DNA from: JANYCD01 sp043738385
GTDB taxonomy: Bacteria; Pseudomonadota; Gammaproteobacteria; Burkholderiales; Rhodocyclaceae
Assembly: GCA_043738385.1 (NCBI GenBank)
Contig: JAYUGL010000153.1
Span: 1 to 5,370, forward strand
Direction of reading: 5' to 3'
Length of the DNA stretch: 5,370 nt
How positions within the stretch are numbered: position 1 is the stretch's first letter; the number at the start of each line of letters is the position of its first letter. Both the position numbers and the translations under genes were made by a program. Of this stretch, positions 1 through 5,370 are shown in pieces. Under the pieces are notes generated by a model, which was not told the DNA's origin, made no database searches, and worked only from the letters and a program-made list of their open reading frames with translations.

Positions 1-1
1 G

Positions 2-55
2 GCAAGGGCCGACAAGGCATACGAGGCCGCACGGAGGGCCAAATACGGCCGGTAG
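2..55 (+). CDS. Possible 3' end of an unidentified plus-strand gene (partial)
   Basis: Reading from base 2, seventeen codons run to a TAG at 53-55 and give ARADKAYEAARRAKYGR. This is a basic, Ala/Arg-rich helical tail that looks like a natural protein C-terminus with GC-rich third positions. The gene's body lies outside the window, so no family can be named. It sits immediately left of the broken IS6-type transposase, on the opposite strand, so it would belong to the DNA on the far side of the junction. Seventeen codons are too few to prove coding, and an open frame of this length occurs by chance in GC-rich DNA. Confidence 0.25.
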   Translation, partial: ARADKAYEAARRAKYGR

Positions 56-66
56 CGGCAATTCTG

Positions 67-90
67 GTCACCAATAGCGTTTCAGGTGAC
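67..90. repeat. Short inverted repeat at the truncated transposase junction
   Basis: The arms gtcacc (67-72) and ggtgac (85-90) are perfect complements separated by 12 bases. They lie exactly where similarity to IS6-family transposase runs out. They could be a terminator for the gene ending at 55, or part of the terminus of another mobile element that truncated the IS6 copy. No T-run follows, so a terminator role is weak. Confidence 0.3.
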
Positions 91-98
91 GCTCCACA

Positions 99-611
99 GT
101 TGTTGGGGTACTTCGACTGGTGCAGCTCGATGTTCGCACCGGAGTCGGCACGCATTCCCTCGATGGCCGCCGTGTTGGCGCCACTCTTGTCGATCGTGAT
201 CTTCTCGGGCACATCGTGTAGTTCGATGGCGCGTTCGAAGAAAAATCGTGCCGCAGCGTAGTCTCGGTGTGCCCGAAGCACAAAGTCGATCGTGGCGCCG
301 GCACGGTCGACGGCTCGGTACAGATACTTCCACTGGCCGGCGACTTTGATGTACGTCTCGTCCATCCGCCAACTCATGCCCGCAGGGCGCTTGCGCCGGC
401 GAAACACCGCGGCCAACACCGGCAAGATCTTGATCGACCAACGATGAACCGTGGCGTGATCGACGAAAACGCCCCGTTCGGCCATCATCTCTTCAATGTG
501 GCGCAGGCTCAGTGGGTAGGCCGCGTACCAGCGCACGCAGACCAGCATCACTTCCAGCGGATAGTGCATCCGCTTGATCACCATGCGCAGCTCCTCGATC
601 ATCAACATCAT
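99..611 (-). pseudogene. IS6-family (IS26/IS240-type) DDE transposase, 3'-truncated
   Basis: The minus-strand frame from an ATG at 611 (alternative ATGs at 608 and 602) gives about 171 residues typical of IS6-family transposases, which carry the DDE_Tnp_IS240 domain. Visible hallmarks are the N-terminal helix-turn-helix region with YPLSLRHIEEMM and the first catalytic Asp in WRMDETYIKV (residue 84). Next come GQWKYLYRAVDRAGATIDF and the second catalytic Asp in KITIDKSGANTAAIEG (residue 141). After QSKYPNN the frame diverges into unrelated sequence and stays open to the window edge. Full-length family members are roughly 230-240 residues and have a third catalytic Glu in a VEQDHR-like motif. 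Here that Glu is missing from the frame. A VERHLKR-like remnant occurs out of frame at about 77-97, consistent with a small indel followed by loss of the tail. The copy should be inactive. Confidence 0.9.
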
Positions 612-649
612 CCCGTCGTCCGTCTCGGCTCAGATTACCAGCACCGGCT

Positions 650-665
650 TATTGCGACAGAACCG
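650..665 (-). repeat. Terminal inverted repeat of the IS6-type element (transposase-start end)
   Basis: On the minus strand this reads CGGTTCTGTCGCAATA, which resembles the short terminal repeats of IS6-family elements (GGCxCTGTxGCAAA type). It lies about 40 bases upstream of the transposase start, the usual distance from IS end to start codon in this family. The opposite terminus is absent, because the element is broken on its left, so target duplication cannot be tested here. Confidence 0.65.
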
Positions 666-725
666 TTCTACTTGCTAGCCTTTTGATTGTCGGCCGATCA
701 CCAGCTCCGTTTGGACTTACGCCGC

Positions 726-741
726 TATTGCGACAGAACCG
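726..741 (-). repeat. Second copy of the IS6-type terminal repeat
   Basis: The 16 bases are identical to 650-665 and in the same orientation, offset by 76 bases. The sequences inside each copy differ, so this is not a simple 76-base tandem duplication. The likeliest reading is a leftover end of another, related IS6-type element into or beside which the present copy inserted. Alternatively it is a duplicated end made during replicative transposition. Confidence 0.6.
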
Positions 742-807
742 AAGACAGTCGATAACGTTAGAAAGCGTAAGCCTTTGTCTCGACGGTGAAATCGATGAGG
801 GAGCCGG

Positions 808-829
808 GGCGGCGTGGAACGGCGCCGCC
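808..829. repeat. GC-rich hairpin, 7-bp stem
   Basis: Arms ggcggcg (808-814) and cgccgcc (823-829) pair perfectly around an 8-base loop. The stem is strong, but no T-run follows on either strand, so it does not meet the usual form of an intrinsic terminator. It may still stall or protect transcripts reading out of the DUF1501 gene. Confidence 0.3.
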
Positions 830-943
830 GCCTTCAAGCCAAAACCCCTCAGCCGCGTCGGCTTCGGACAGTACTGCTCTTCGCTTGTCTATGGGCGAGA
901 GATGTACTGAAGGCTCGTCGCCTCGCACCTCAACTCAACACAT

Positions 944-968
944 CGCCAAACGTGACGTTTCTTTGGCG
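944..968 (-). terminator. Candidate hairpin terminator downstream of the DUF1501 gene
   Basis: Arms cgccaaa (944-950) and tttggcg (962-968) are perfect complements, with an 11-base loop. The hairpin begins 31 bases after the stop codon of the minus-strand operon's last gene. A second, overlapping palindrome (aaacgt-g-acgttt, 948-960) competes with it. The bases after the hairpin on the minus strand are only mildly T-rich (atgtgttgag), so it would be a weak or Rho-assisted terminator. Confidence 0.35.
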
Positions 969-999
969 CCGCGTCGACCTTCCGATGGACAACGCCGAT

Positions 1000-2529
1000 T
1001 CAGAGGAACGATGACTGGATGTTGAAGTTGGAGACTCTGGGAAAGATAAGGCGCAAGTCGGAGCTGCCGACGCCAAACCAGGAGCCCAGCGTCGAGGCGT
1101 ACTGGTCAACCGAATACGTCGGAATCAGGACGCCGTTGCCCAGTGCATCCGGGTTGTCGAACTTGCCAGGGATGTCGGCTCCCACCGTGGGAAACTGGTT
1201 ATAGATGTCGCCGCCCTTGACGGCACCCCCCATGATCATTTGATGCGATCCCCAACCATGGTCAGTCCCGCCTCCGTTCGTGGAAAACGTGCGACCGAAG
1301 TCAGACATGGTGAAGGTGGTGACGTTGGCGGTCATGTCGGCACCGATGCCGCTCTTCAGCGTTGAGTAAAAATAATCGAGCGCATGGTCGAGCTGTGCCA
1401 TCAAGTCCGGTTGACGTGCGCTTTGAGCTGTGTGGGTGTCGAAACCCGCGACGCCCACGAAAAAGATTTGCCGCTTCGTGCCAAAGGCCTGGCGAGCTGC
1501 AATGAACTGAGCCACCGATTGAAGCTGGGTTGCTACCGGATTGGTGCTCGACCGTCCGTTGAGCGGGTTGACGTACGGCGTTGGCGGCGCGACCGTCACT
1601 CCCGCGAAGGCCGCGTTCAAGGCAGTCTCGGCGTTCAGGGACCGCACAACCATAGCCGCATGGTCGCGCTGGAAGTAACTGTTCCCCGCGGGCGAGGTAA
1701 GCATGGTCTTCATGATGGCTGGCGCGGTTGCCGAGCCAAGATAGGATGTGGAGTTCGGCGCATACGTGTGGATCGGGGTGGCCGACTGGCGACCGGCGTC
1801 GTAGCCGACCTGGTACTGGCCGACCTTTCGGCCCGACAGAAGGACCGCGTTGATCGACGTCGACACCGAGGTCACCAGCGGCGTCGCATTGCCGGACACG
1901 AACAGATCTGCCATCTGCCCGGCCCACCCGTAACGCGCACTTTCACCCGTGCCGGACTGCCACATATTCTGTTGGTCACCATGTGAGAACAGCGCCCGCG
2001 GCACGACCCACTGCTTGCCGCCGTATTGCGCTTTGCTCACGGGCTGAATCAGCGTTCCGATATTCGCAACGACCGCCAGCTTGCCGCGATTGAAGAGTCC
2101 CTGGATCTTGGGCATCGCGGGATGGAGCGCGAATGTGCGCGTGCCTGCGCCGCTGGTGCCCGCGGGCATGGACTGGGGCGTCCTTGGAACGACCGGCAAC
2201 ACTCCACCCAACTGAGTAACCGTTCCAAGGCCGCCTGTGGGCATCATCCCTACCGCGGGAAGCGAAATGGATGACGACCCTGTATTGCGCGCCGAGAGAT
2301 AGCGGGCCCATGAGTCAGCGTCTGTCGGCAGGACCATGTTGGCCGAATCACTTCCGCCCAGCAGGAACACGCACACGAGTGCCTTGTAGTCGCTTGAGGA
2401 CGAAGCCTGTGCCGCAGCAGCACCTATGGCAGCCAGATTCACGCCAAAAGGGATCGCGAAGTCACCAAGGCCGGCGAATGTCGAAGCGACTTGCAAAAAT
2501 GCTCGACGAGTTGCTTTGGTTGTGCTCAT
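1000..2529 (-). CDS. Tat-exported DUF1501 family protein (COG4102, alkaline-phosphatase-like fold)
   Basis: This 509-residue protein matches the DUF1501 family (PF07394), which is placed by fold with alkaline phosphatases and sulfatases; no reaction is established. The N-terminus carries a twin-arginine motif, TRRAFLQ (residues 7-13). A hydrophobic stretch follows and a likely cleavage after AAAAQA (about residue 42), so it should be exported folded, probably with metal bound. Family hallmarks in order are VFLLGGSDSANMVLPTD (54-70), LHPAMPKIQGLF (135-146), LFSHGDQQNMWQSG (180-193) and GWAGQMADLF (201-210). Then come VAGFDTHTAQ (360-369), TMSDFGRTFS (407-416) and GTDHGWGSHQMIMGGAVKGG (421-440). 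Asp61, Asp364, His366, Asp410, Asp423, His424 and His429 are plausible metal or catalytic ligands. Its length fits the family and the frame is intact. It begins 7 bases after the last base of the DUF1800 stop codon, with only a weak GAG as ribosome site, suggesting translational coupling. Family assignment is secure; function is unknown. Confidence 0.93.
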   Translation of the reverse strand: MSTTKATRRAFLQVASTFAGLGDFAIPFGVNLAAIGAAAAQASSSSDYKALVCVFLLGGSDSANMVLPTDADSWARYLSARNTGSSSISLPAVGMMPTGGLGTVTQLGGVLPVVPRTPQSMPAGTSGAGTRTFALHPAMPKIQGLFNRGKLAVVANIGTLIQPVSKAQYGGKQWVVPRALFSHGDQQNMWQSGTGESARYGWAGQMADLFVSGNATPLVTSVSTSINAVLLSGRKVGQYQVGYDAGRQSATPIHTYAPNSTSYLGSATAPAIMKTMLTSPAGNSYFQRDHAAMVVRSLNAETALNAAFAGVTVAPPTPYVNPLNGRSSTNPVATQLQSVAQFIAARQAFGTKRQIFFVGVAGFDTHTAQSARQPDLMAQLDHALDYFYSTLKSGIGADMTANVTTFTMSDFGRTFSTNGGGTDHGWGSHQMIMGGAVKGGDIYNQFPTVGADIPGKFDNPDALGNGVLIPTYSVDQYASTLGSWFGVGSSDLRLIFPRVSNFNIQSSFL

Positions 2530-2536
2530 GAATGGC

Positions 2537-4492
2537 TCAGCGCTGGGTTAGATATTCGGGGGAGACAAGCGTCATGTAGACCGCTAACTGACTGCGGTTC
2601 AGTAAGGCCTTGTCGACCTGAGCTTTGGTGACGTCCGGACCTGAGGGCACAACGATGCCGTTGATGGCATCGATCAGCTGTGACTGCATCGGGAGTGACA
2701 TTTGCCCATAAGTGAGAAGCTTGTTGACTCGGGCCACCAATCGCGTTGCGTCTGCCGCGACAGCGACTTCCTTGATGTAGTCGGTGTGGATGTCCGCGTT
2801 TTGGCTTGCATTTGGGTCGCCCCAGGCGGGAACATAGCCAGCGCCTACCGTGACCATGCCGTGCATGAAGTTGAGGTACCCGGCCACCGACACCTCGTTG
2901 ACGACCTGGAACTCCGGGCCGGTCAAGCCCTGGGCGCTCAGGGAAGAATTCGCAGGGCTGAATCCAGCTTCCCAGAAGTTGAAGACTGAGGGCGCTTCCA
3001 TGAAGTCCTGCGCCAAGCGACTGTCGGCTGTGTCCGTGCGGTACATCTGAAATCCGACGCCGCCAGGACCGTTGGCAATCTGACTCTGAGACTTTGACTC
3101 GAAAGCTCGCATCAAGTTGGCGAGCCGGATCACCGGCTCCCGCAACTTTCCGAAGCCGGGATCTTGGAGCTTCGACGCATCTCGCGCCTCGAGATCGAGC
3201 AGGATTGCACGAATCGTGGCGCCGAGGTCTCCCCGCACGTTGGACCCGTTGTTATTAAAGGTGGCAGCGACCCGCTGCACGTAGGCGGGACTCGGATTGC
3301 TGGTCACAAATTGCTTGATCAGGCGGGTGGCGATGTACGGCCCAACGTTGGGGTGGTTGAACAGCGTGTCCATGGCGATCTTCAGGTCGCCGGTCGCATC
3401 GGCCGATGCAGATGCCGGAATCGTCGTGCCGAGAAAGGTCTTCTGGCCGGTCTCGTGATGTCCGGGGTAGGGGATCATCGGCACAATGTCGAAATTGTCT
3501 GTAGGCGAGCACCCAAAGCAGAAGCCGTTGAAAGCACCCTCGCGCGGCGCTGGCGAATAGAAGTAGTAGCCGGTCAGGGCCGCCGCCAAGCCAGCGACGT
3601 CATCGTGCGAGTAGGTCGGGATCGGGGCGCCGCTGCTATCGAGCTGTTTGGTGCCATCCGGATTCAGCTTGTCGATGCCAATCGTCATCAGCTGCATGAC
3701 TTCACGCGCAAAGTTTTCATCGGGATGGCGCCCCGTACTTGGGTCGCCTTTGTCGTTCCCGAGAACGCCCAGATAGAGCCCCATTTCCGGATGCAGCGTC
3801 ACCTTCTCGAGCAGCACACGAAAGTTTCCGAACGCGTTCGCATGCAGCATGTCCCAGTAGTCTGGAATCGCGCGCGTGTGGTAGCCGACCAGGCCGTCCT
3901 GGCCAGAGATCACGAAAATCTGGGACAAGGCGAAAGTGGTGCGAAGTCGTAGCTGATCGCGGTCTGTGACCACTTGCCGCCAGAAGCCTTCAGCCAACTG
4001 GTCGACGGTCGCATGCTTGGTCGGATCGACATTAATTTGCGCTTCCCGCATTTCAAAATAGGGTCGACTGGGCGCTGTCGGCGTCATCTGTTGCTGCGCA
4101 TCGATCCAAGCCGCGTATCCGGACGCCGTTACCTCTTCGATGTCGGCGTCGCTAGGCCCGAAGGTCGATTGGGTGAGGAAGCGGGCGGCCTCGAACGCCG
4201 TCGGCGCGGCGAGGGCAGATTTGCCGGCTCCGAGTATGCCGCCACCGGCGCCAACCACCTGTGTGCTCGAACCGCCTGTGCCCCCAGGGCCAGCGACCTC
4301 TGTGCTGGAGCCTGCGGTGCCGCCGCCGGCACCGGGAACTTCTGTGCTTGAGCTTCCGGCGCCGCAGCCGGCTACAGCGATGACCAACGAGCATGCCAAC
4401 GCAATTGCGGCGGCACGCTCAATGGCCTGTATGAACCTTGACCCGGTGGCGATGCCAGAGCTTGCGCCATCTAAACAGAAAGAAGTCGCCAT
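2537..4492 (-). CDS. DUF1800 family lipoprotein (COG5267)
   Basis: This 651-residue protein belongs to the DUF1800 family (PF08811), uncharacterised but commonly encoded next to DUF1501. A hydrophobic signal (about 28-42) ends in the lipobox V-A-G-C with Cys43, predicting lipid anchoring. Ser47-Leu87 is a Gly/Ser/Thr-rich repeat linker. The family domain starts near residue 98 with FEAARFLTQSTFGPSDADI. It continues through DQLRLRTTFALSQIFVIS (179-196), HPDENFAREVMQLMTIG (256-272), YSHDDVAGLAAALTGYYF (294-311), the HPNVGPYIATRLIKQFVTSN stretch (380-399), FGKLREPVIRLANLMRAF (447-464) and APSVFNFWEAGFSP (500-513). A CxxC pair (Cys325, Cys328) lies in an insert. The ATG at 4492 is the only Met before the lipobox; it makes a rather long 42-residue signal with a weak GAG ribosome site. 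It is first in the operon and its TGA (2537-2539) nearly abuts the DUF1501 start. The family is certain; its biochemical role is not known. Confidence 0.94.
   Translation of the reverse strand: MATSFCLDGASSGIATGSRFIQAIERAAAIALACSLVIAVAGCGAGSSSTEVPGAGGGTAGSSTEVAGPGGTGGSSTQVVGAGGGILGAGKSALAAPTAFEAARFLTQSTFGPSDADIEEVTASGYAAWIDAQQQMTPTAPSRPYFEMREAQINVDPTKHATVDQLAEGFWRQVVTDRDQLRLRTTFALSQIFVISGQDGLVGYHTRAIPDYWDMLHANAFGNFRVLLEKVTLHPEMGLYLGVLGNDKGDPSTGRHPDENFAREVMQLMTIGIDKLNPDGTKQLDSSGAPIPTYSHDDVAGLAAALTGYYFYSPAPREGAFNGFCFGCSPTDNFDIVPMIPYPGHHETGQKTFLGTTIPASASADATGDLKIAMDTLFNHPNVGPYIATRLIKQFVTSNPSPAYVQRVAATFNNNGSNVRGDLGATIRAILLDLEARDASKLQDPGFGKLREPVIRLANLMRAFESKSQSQIANGPGGVGFQMYRTDTADSRLAQDFMEAPSVFNFWEAGFSPANSSLSAQGLTGPEFQVVNEVSVAGYLNFMHGMVTVGAGYVPAWGDPNASQNADIHTDYIKEVAVAADATRLVARVNKLLTYGQMSLPMQSQLIDAINGIVVPSGPDVTKAQVDKALLNRSQLAVYMTLVSPEYLTQR
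4232..4354 (-). repeat. Imperfect tandem repeats encoding a Gly/Ser/Thr-rich linker
   Basis: Within the DUF1800 lipoprotein, residues 47-87 consist of three related units: SSSTEVPGAGGGTAG, SSTEVAGPGGTGG and SSTQVVGAGGGIL. Their period is 13-14 residues (39-42 bases). The DNA repeats the cores tctgtgcttgagc, tctgtgctggagc and tgtgtgctcgaac on the plus strand. The tract directly follows the lipidated Cys43 and precedes the folded domain, so it looks like a flexible tether. Such repeats can change copy number by slippage, and whole-unit changes would keep the frame. Confidence 0.8.
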
Positions 4493-4567
4493 ACTTTTAC
4501 TCAGTTGGGGGGAATCGTCGCGTGCTGCCTTCGTGGTCGCGTGGCTGCATTCGTCGACTTCGTCGTT

Positions 4568-4595
4568 GTTATCGGTGGCCCGCCGCCGAACTCAA
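4568..4595 (-). promoter_or_regulatory. Candidate sigma70-type promoter for the DUF1800-DUF1501 operon
   Basis: On the minus strand TTGAGT (4595-4590) is followed after 16 bases by GATAAC (4573-4568). Each hexamer matches the TTGACA/TATAAT consensus at four of six positions. It would give a leader of roughly 70 bases before the ATG at 4492. In 60%-plus GC DNA such half-matches are common, so this is only the best candidate I can see by eye. Confidence 0.25.
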
Positions 4596-4754
4596 GGCAG
4601 CGTTGTATGAAAGCGCAAGCGCGTATCGAAGGAATGCGGTCGACGGCGTCAATAGACGATGGTTAGACGCCGCTCAATCGAGGACTCCAAGTGCCTGAAA
4701 CTCGGTCGAGACCTGTCTTGTTCAAGCTGAGATCTTAGGTGCGACGAGGACTCT

Positions 4755-4769
4755 GCATTGTCCCAATGC
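4755..4769. repeat. Small perfect palindrome, 6-bp arms
   Basis: The arms gcattg and caatgc flank a 3-base centre (tcc). It lies about 55 bases beyond the stop codon of the IS3-type transposase, near where that element should end, so it could be an end-proximal structure or a protein-binding site. There is no T-run on either side to make it a terminator. Confidence 0.3.
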
Positions 4770-4798
4770 GATACGAAACGAAACGCGTGTACGGAACG

Positions 4799-4804
4799 TG
4801 TCAA
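4799..4804 (-). promoter_or_regulatory. Outward-facing TTGACA (-35 hexamer) near the IS3-type element end
   Basis: The minus strand reads TTGACA, a perfect sigma70 -35 hexamer, about 20 bases past the transposase stop codon and pointing toward the DUF1800-DUF1501 operon. IS3-family ends are known to carry outward -35 elements that form hybrid promoters with flanking -10 sequences. I see no good -10 at 16-18 bases downstream here, so activity is doubtful. Confidence 0.25.
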
Positions 4805-4824
4805 TGACTTTTCGCCACCATTTG

Positions 4825-5370
4825 TCATGAATTTACTGCGCAAGGCTGTGATGATTTCGGGTTGATGGCCTCCGACGGTGGTGGGTTGATCCAAGCTGCG
4901 GTGGGCAGCGCATGGGGTTCAGGACGGCGCCCCTTGAAGCGGATCGGTGTGGCGAGGAATGCGACATCGAGAGCGGCCTGACGCACGCTGCGCAATTGCT
5001 GGGCATGACCGTGGTGGACGCTGTGCGGCGTCATGTAGCCGATGCCCGAGTGCCGGTGCACGGTGTTGTACCAAGCGAAGAAGGCTTGGCAGTGGGCCCG
5101 AGCGTCCTCGATGCAGCCGAAGCGCGCCGGGAAGTCCGGCCGGTACTTCATCGTCTTGAACTGCGCCTCGGAGTACGGGTTGTCGTCCGAGACATAGGGT
5201 CGGCTGTGGCTCTTGGCAATGTCCAGATCGATCAGCAACGCAGCCACCGGTTTGGAGCGCATGCTGGTGCCACGGTCGGCGTGCAGCGTGAGCATGCCGG
5301 GCTCGACGTCGTGACGCGCCACCGAATCGGCGATGAGTTGCTGGGCGAGGTCTGCGTCCTCGCGATCGGC
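4825..5370 (-). CDS. IS3-family transposase orfB, C-terminal part (runs off the right edge)
   Basis: The minus-strand frame is open from the window edge to a stop at 4825-4827 and gives 181 residues of an IS3-family integrase-core transposase (rve/rve_3 type). The second catalytic Asp is in LHADRGTSMRSK (visible residue 32). The catalytic Glu is in DDNPYSEAQFKTMKYRPDFP (visible residue 68), with 35 residues between them as in the DD(35)E family. The RNase H-like core ends with FFAWYNTVHRHSGIGYMTPH (97-116), followed by the PTAAWINPP tail common in this group. A GTG at 5322 is only an internal codon; the protein continues upstream out of the window with its first catalytic Asp and the orfA partner. 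No frameshift is seen, so it may be functional. It reads toward the operon, and transcription from it could run into the operon. Confidence 0.92.
   Translation of the reverse strand, partial: ADREDADLAQQLIADSVARHDVEPGMLTLHADRGTSMRSKPVAALLIDLDIAKSHSRPYVSDDNPYSEAQFKTMKYRPDFPARFGCIEDARAHCQAFFAWYNTVHRHSGIGYMTPHSVHHGHAQQLRSVRQAALDVAFLATPIRFKGRRPEPHALPTAAWINPPPSEAINPKSSQPCAVNS

Larger units (their letters stand above)
742..999. other. Intergenic region without a recognisable gene
   Basis: No frame here gives a protein I recognise. The open frames on either strand are short, overlap one another and look like GC-driven chance frames. One of them begins inside the IS-end repeats (plus strand, 683-910). 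The region holds two inverted repeats, annotated separately at 808-829 and 944-968, and is where transcription of the minus-strand operon should end. Confidence 0.6.
4493..4824. other. Upstream region of the operon, between it and the IS3-type transposase
   Basis: These 332 bases hold no convincing gene. The open frames crossing them on both strands show no family resemblance. The region should contain the operon promoter and the right-hand edge of the IS3-family element. It includes an inverted repeat cggcgtc (4644-4650) / gacgccg (4666-4672) around a 15-base loop, the short palindrome gcattg-tcc-caatgc (4755-4769), and a TTGACA hexamer at 4799-4804 (minus). The exact IS boundary is not visible without a second copy. 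Confidence 0.6.

Noticed and set aside
82..441. 119-codon minus-strand frame in the IS6 region
   Set aside because: It is a +1/-1 shadow of the transposase. The recognisable IS6 residues are all in the frame starting at 611.
267..686. 139-codon plus-strand frame over the IS6 region
   Set aside because: It is antisense to clear transposase sequence and runs through the IS terminal repeat; no family resemblance.
683..910. 75-codon plus-strand frame downstream of the operon
   Set aside because: It begins inside the IS-end repeat region and resembles no family I know. Overlapping frames of similar length exist in other phases.
1301..1927. 208-codon minus-strand frame overlapping the DUF1501 gene out of frame
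   Set aside because: It is a shifted reading of the real gene. The in-frame protein keeps DUF1501 motifs on both sides, so no frameshift needs explaining.
1384..1986. 200-codon plus-strand open frame antisense to the DUF1501 gene
   Set aside because: The Arg-rich translation shows no family features, and the opposite strand carries conserved DUF1501 motifs throughout.
3164..3952. 262-codon plus-strand open frame antisense to the DUF1800 gene
   Set aside because: It lies wholly inside a well-supported gene, its translation is Arg/Val/His-rich without any recognisable motif, and long antisense frames are expected opposite GC-rich coding DNA.
4649..4894. 81-codon minus-strand frame between the IS3 transposase and the operon
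   Set aside because: It overlaps the transposase C-terminus in another frame, its composition is unremarkable, and no motif or ribosome site supports it.
1..5370. Composite transposon carrying the operon
   Set aside because: The flanking elements belong to different IS families and no matched terminal repeats or target duplications are visible.
1..5370. CRISPR array, tRNA or rRNA genes
   Set aside because: No regularly spaced repeats of CRISPR size and no cloverleaf or rRNA-like sequence were seen.

Overview
The window looks like chromosomal or plasmid-borne accessory DNA from a GC-rich Gram-negative bacterium. Lipoprotein and twin-arginine export signals, codon choice and the insertion-sequence types fit a proteobacterium. 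A Burkholderiales-like betaproteobacterium is my best guess, but it is inference from style and not from a marker gene.

Layout from left to right. Positions 1-98 hold DNA unrelated to what follows, possibly ending a plus-strand gene (stop at 53-55). Positions 99-611 (minus) encode the first ~171 residues of an IS6-family (IS26/IS240-type) DDE transposase. Its reading frame breaks just before the third catalytic residue, so the element is a remnant. Its transposase-start end is marked by the terminal repeat tattgcgacagaaccg at 650-665. An identical copy in the same orientation lies at 726-741, suggesting nested or stacked IS6-type ends. Positions 742-999 contain no convincing gene, only two inverted repeats.

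The core is a two-gene minus-strand operon. The upstream gene (4492 down to 2537) encodes a 651-residue DUF1800 protein (PF08811, COG5267) with a lipoprotein signal and a Gly/Ser/Thr-rich repeat linker. Six bases lie between its stop codon and the next start. The downstream gene (2529 down to 1000) encodes a 509-residue DUF1501 protein (PF07394, COG4102) with a twin-arginine signal and the conserved Asp/His motifs of the alkaline-phosphatase-like superfamily. The pair recurs side by side in many bacteria and has no settled function. Here the sequence predicts an exported lipid-anchored partner and a Tat-exported, probably metal-binding partner.

Positions 4493-4824 are the operon's upstream region, with a modest promoter candidate. 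From 4825 to the right edge runs the 3' part of an IS3-family orfB transposase (minus strand) with an intact DD(35)E Asp-Glu pair. A perfect TTGACA hexamer points from this IS end toward the operon. The operon is thus bracketed by two different IS families, but they do not form a matched pair, so it is not a classical composite transposon on this evidence.
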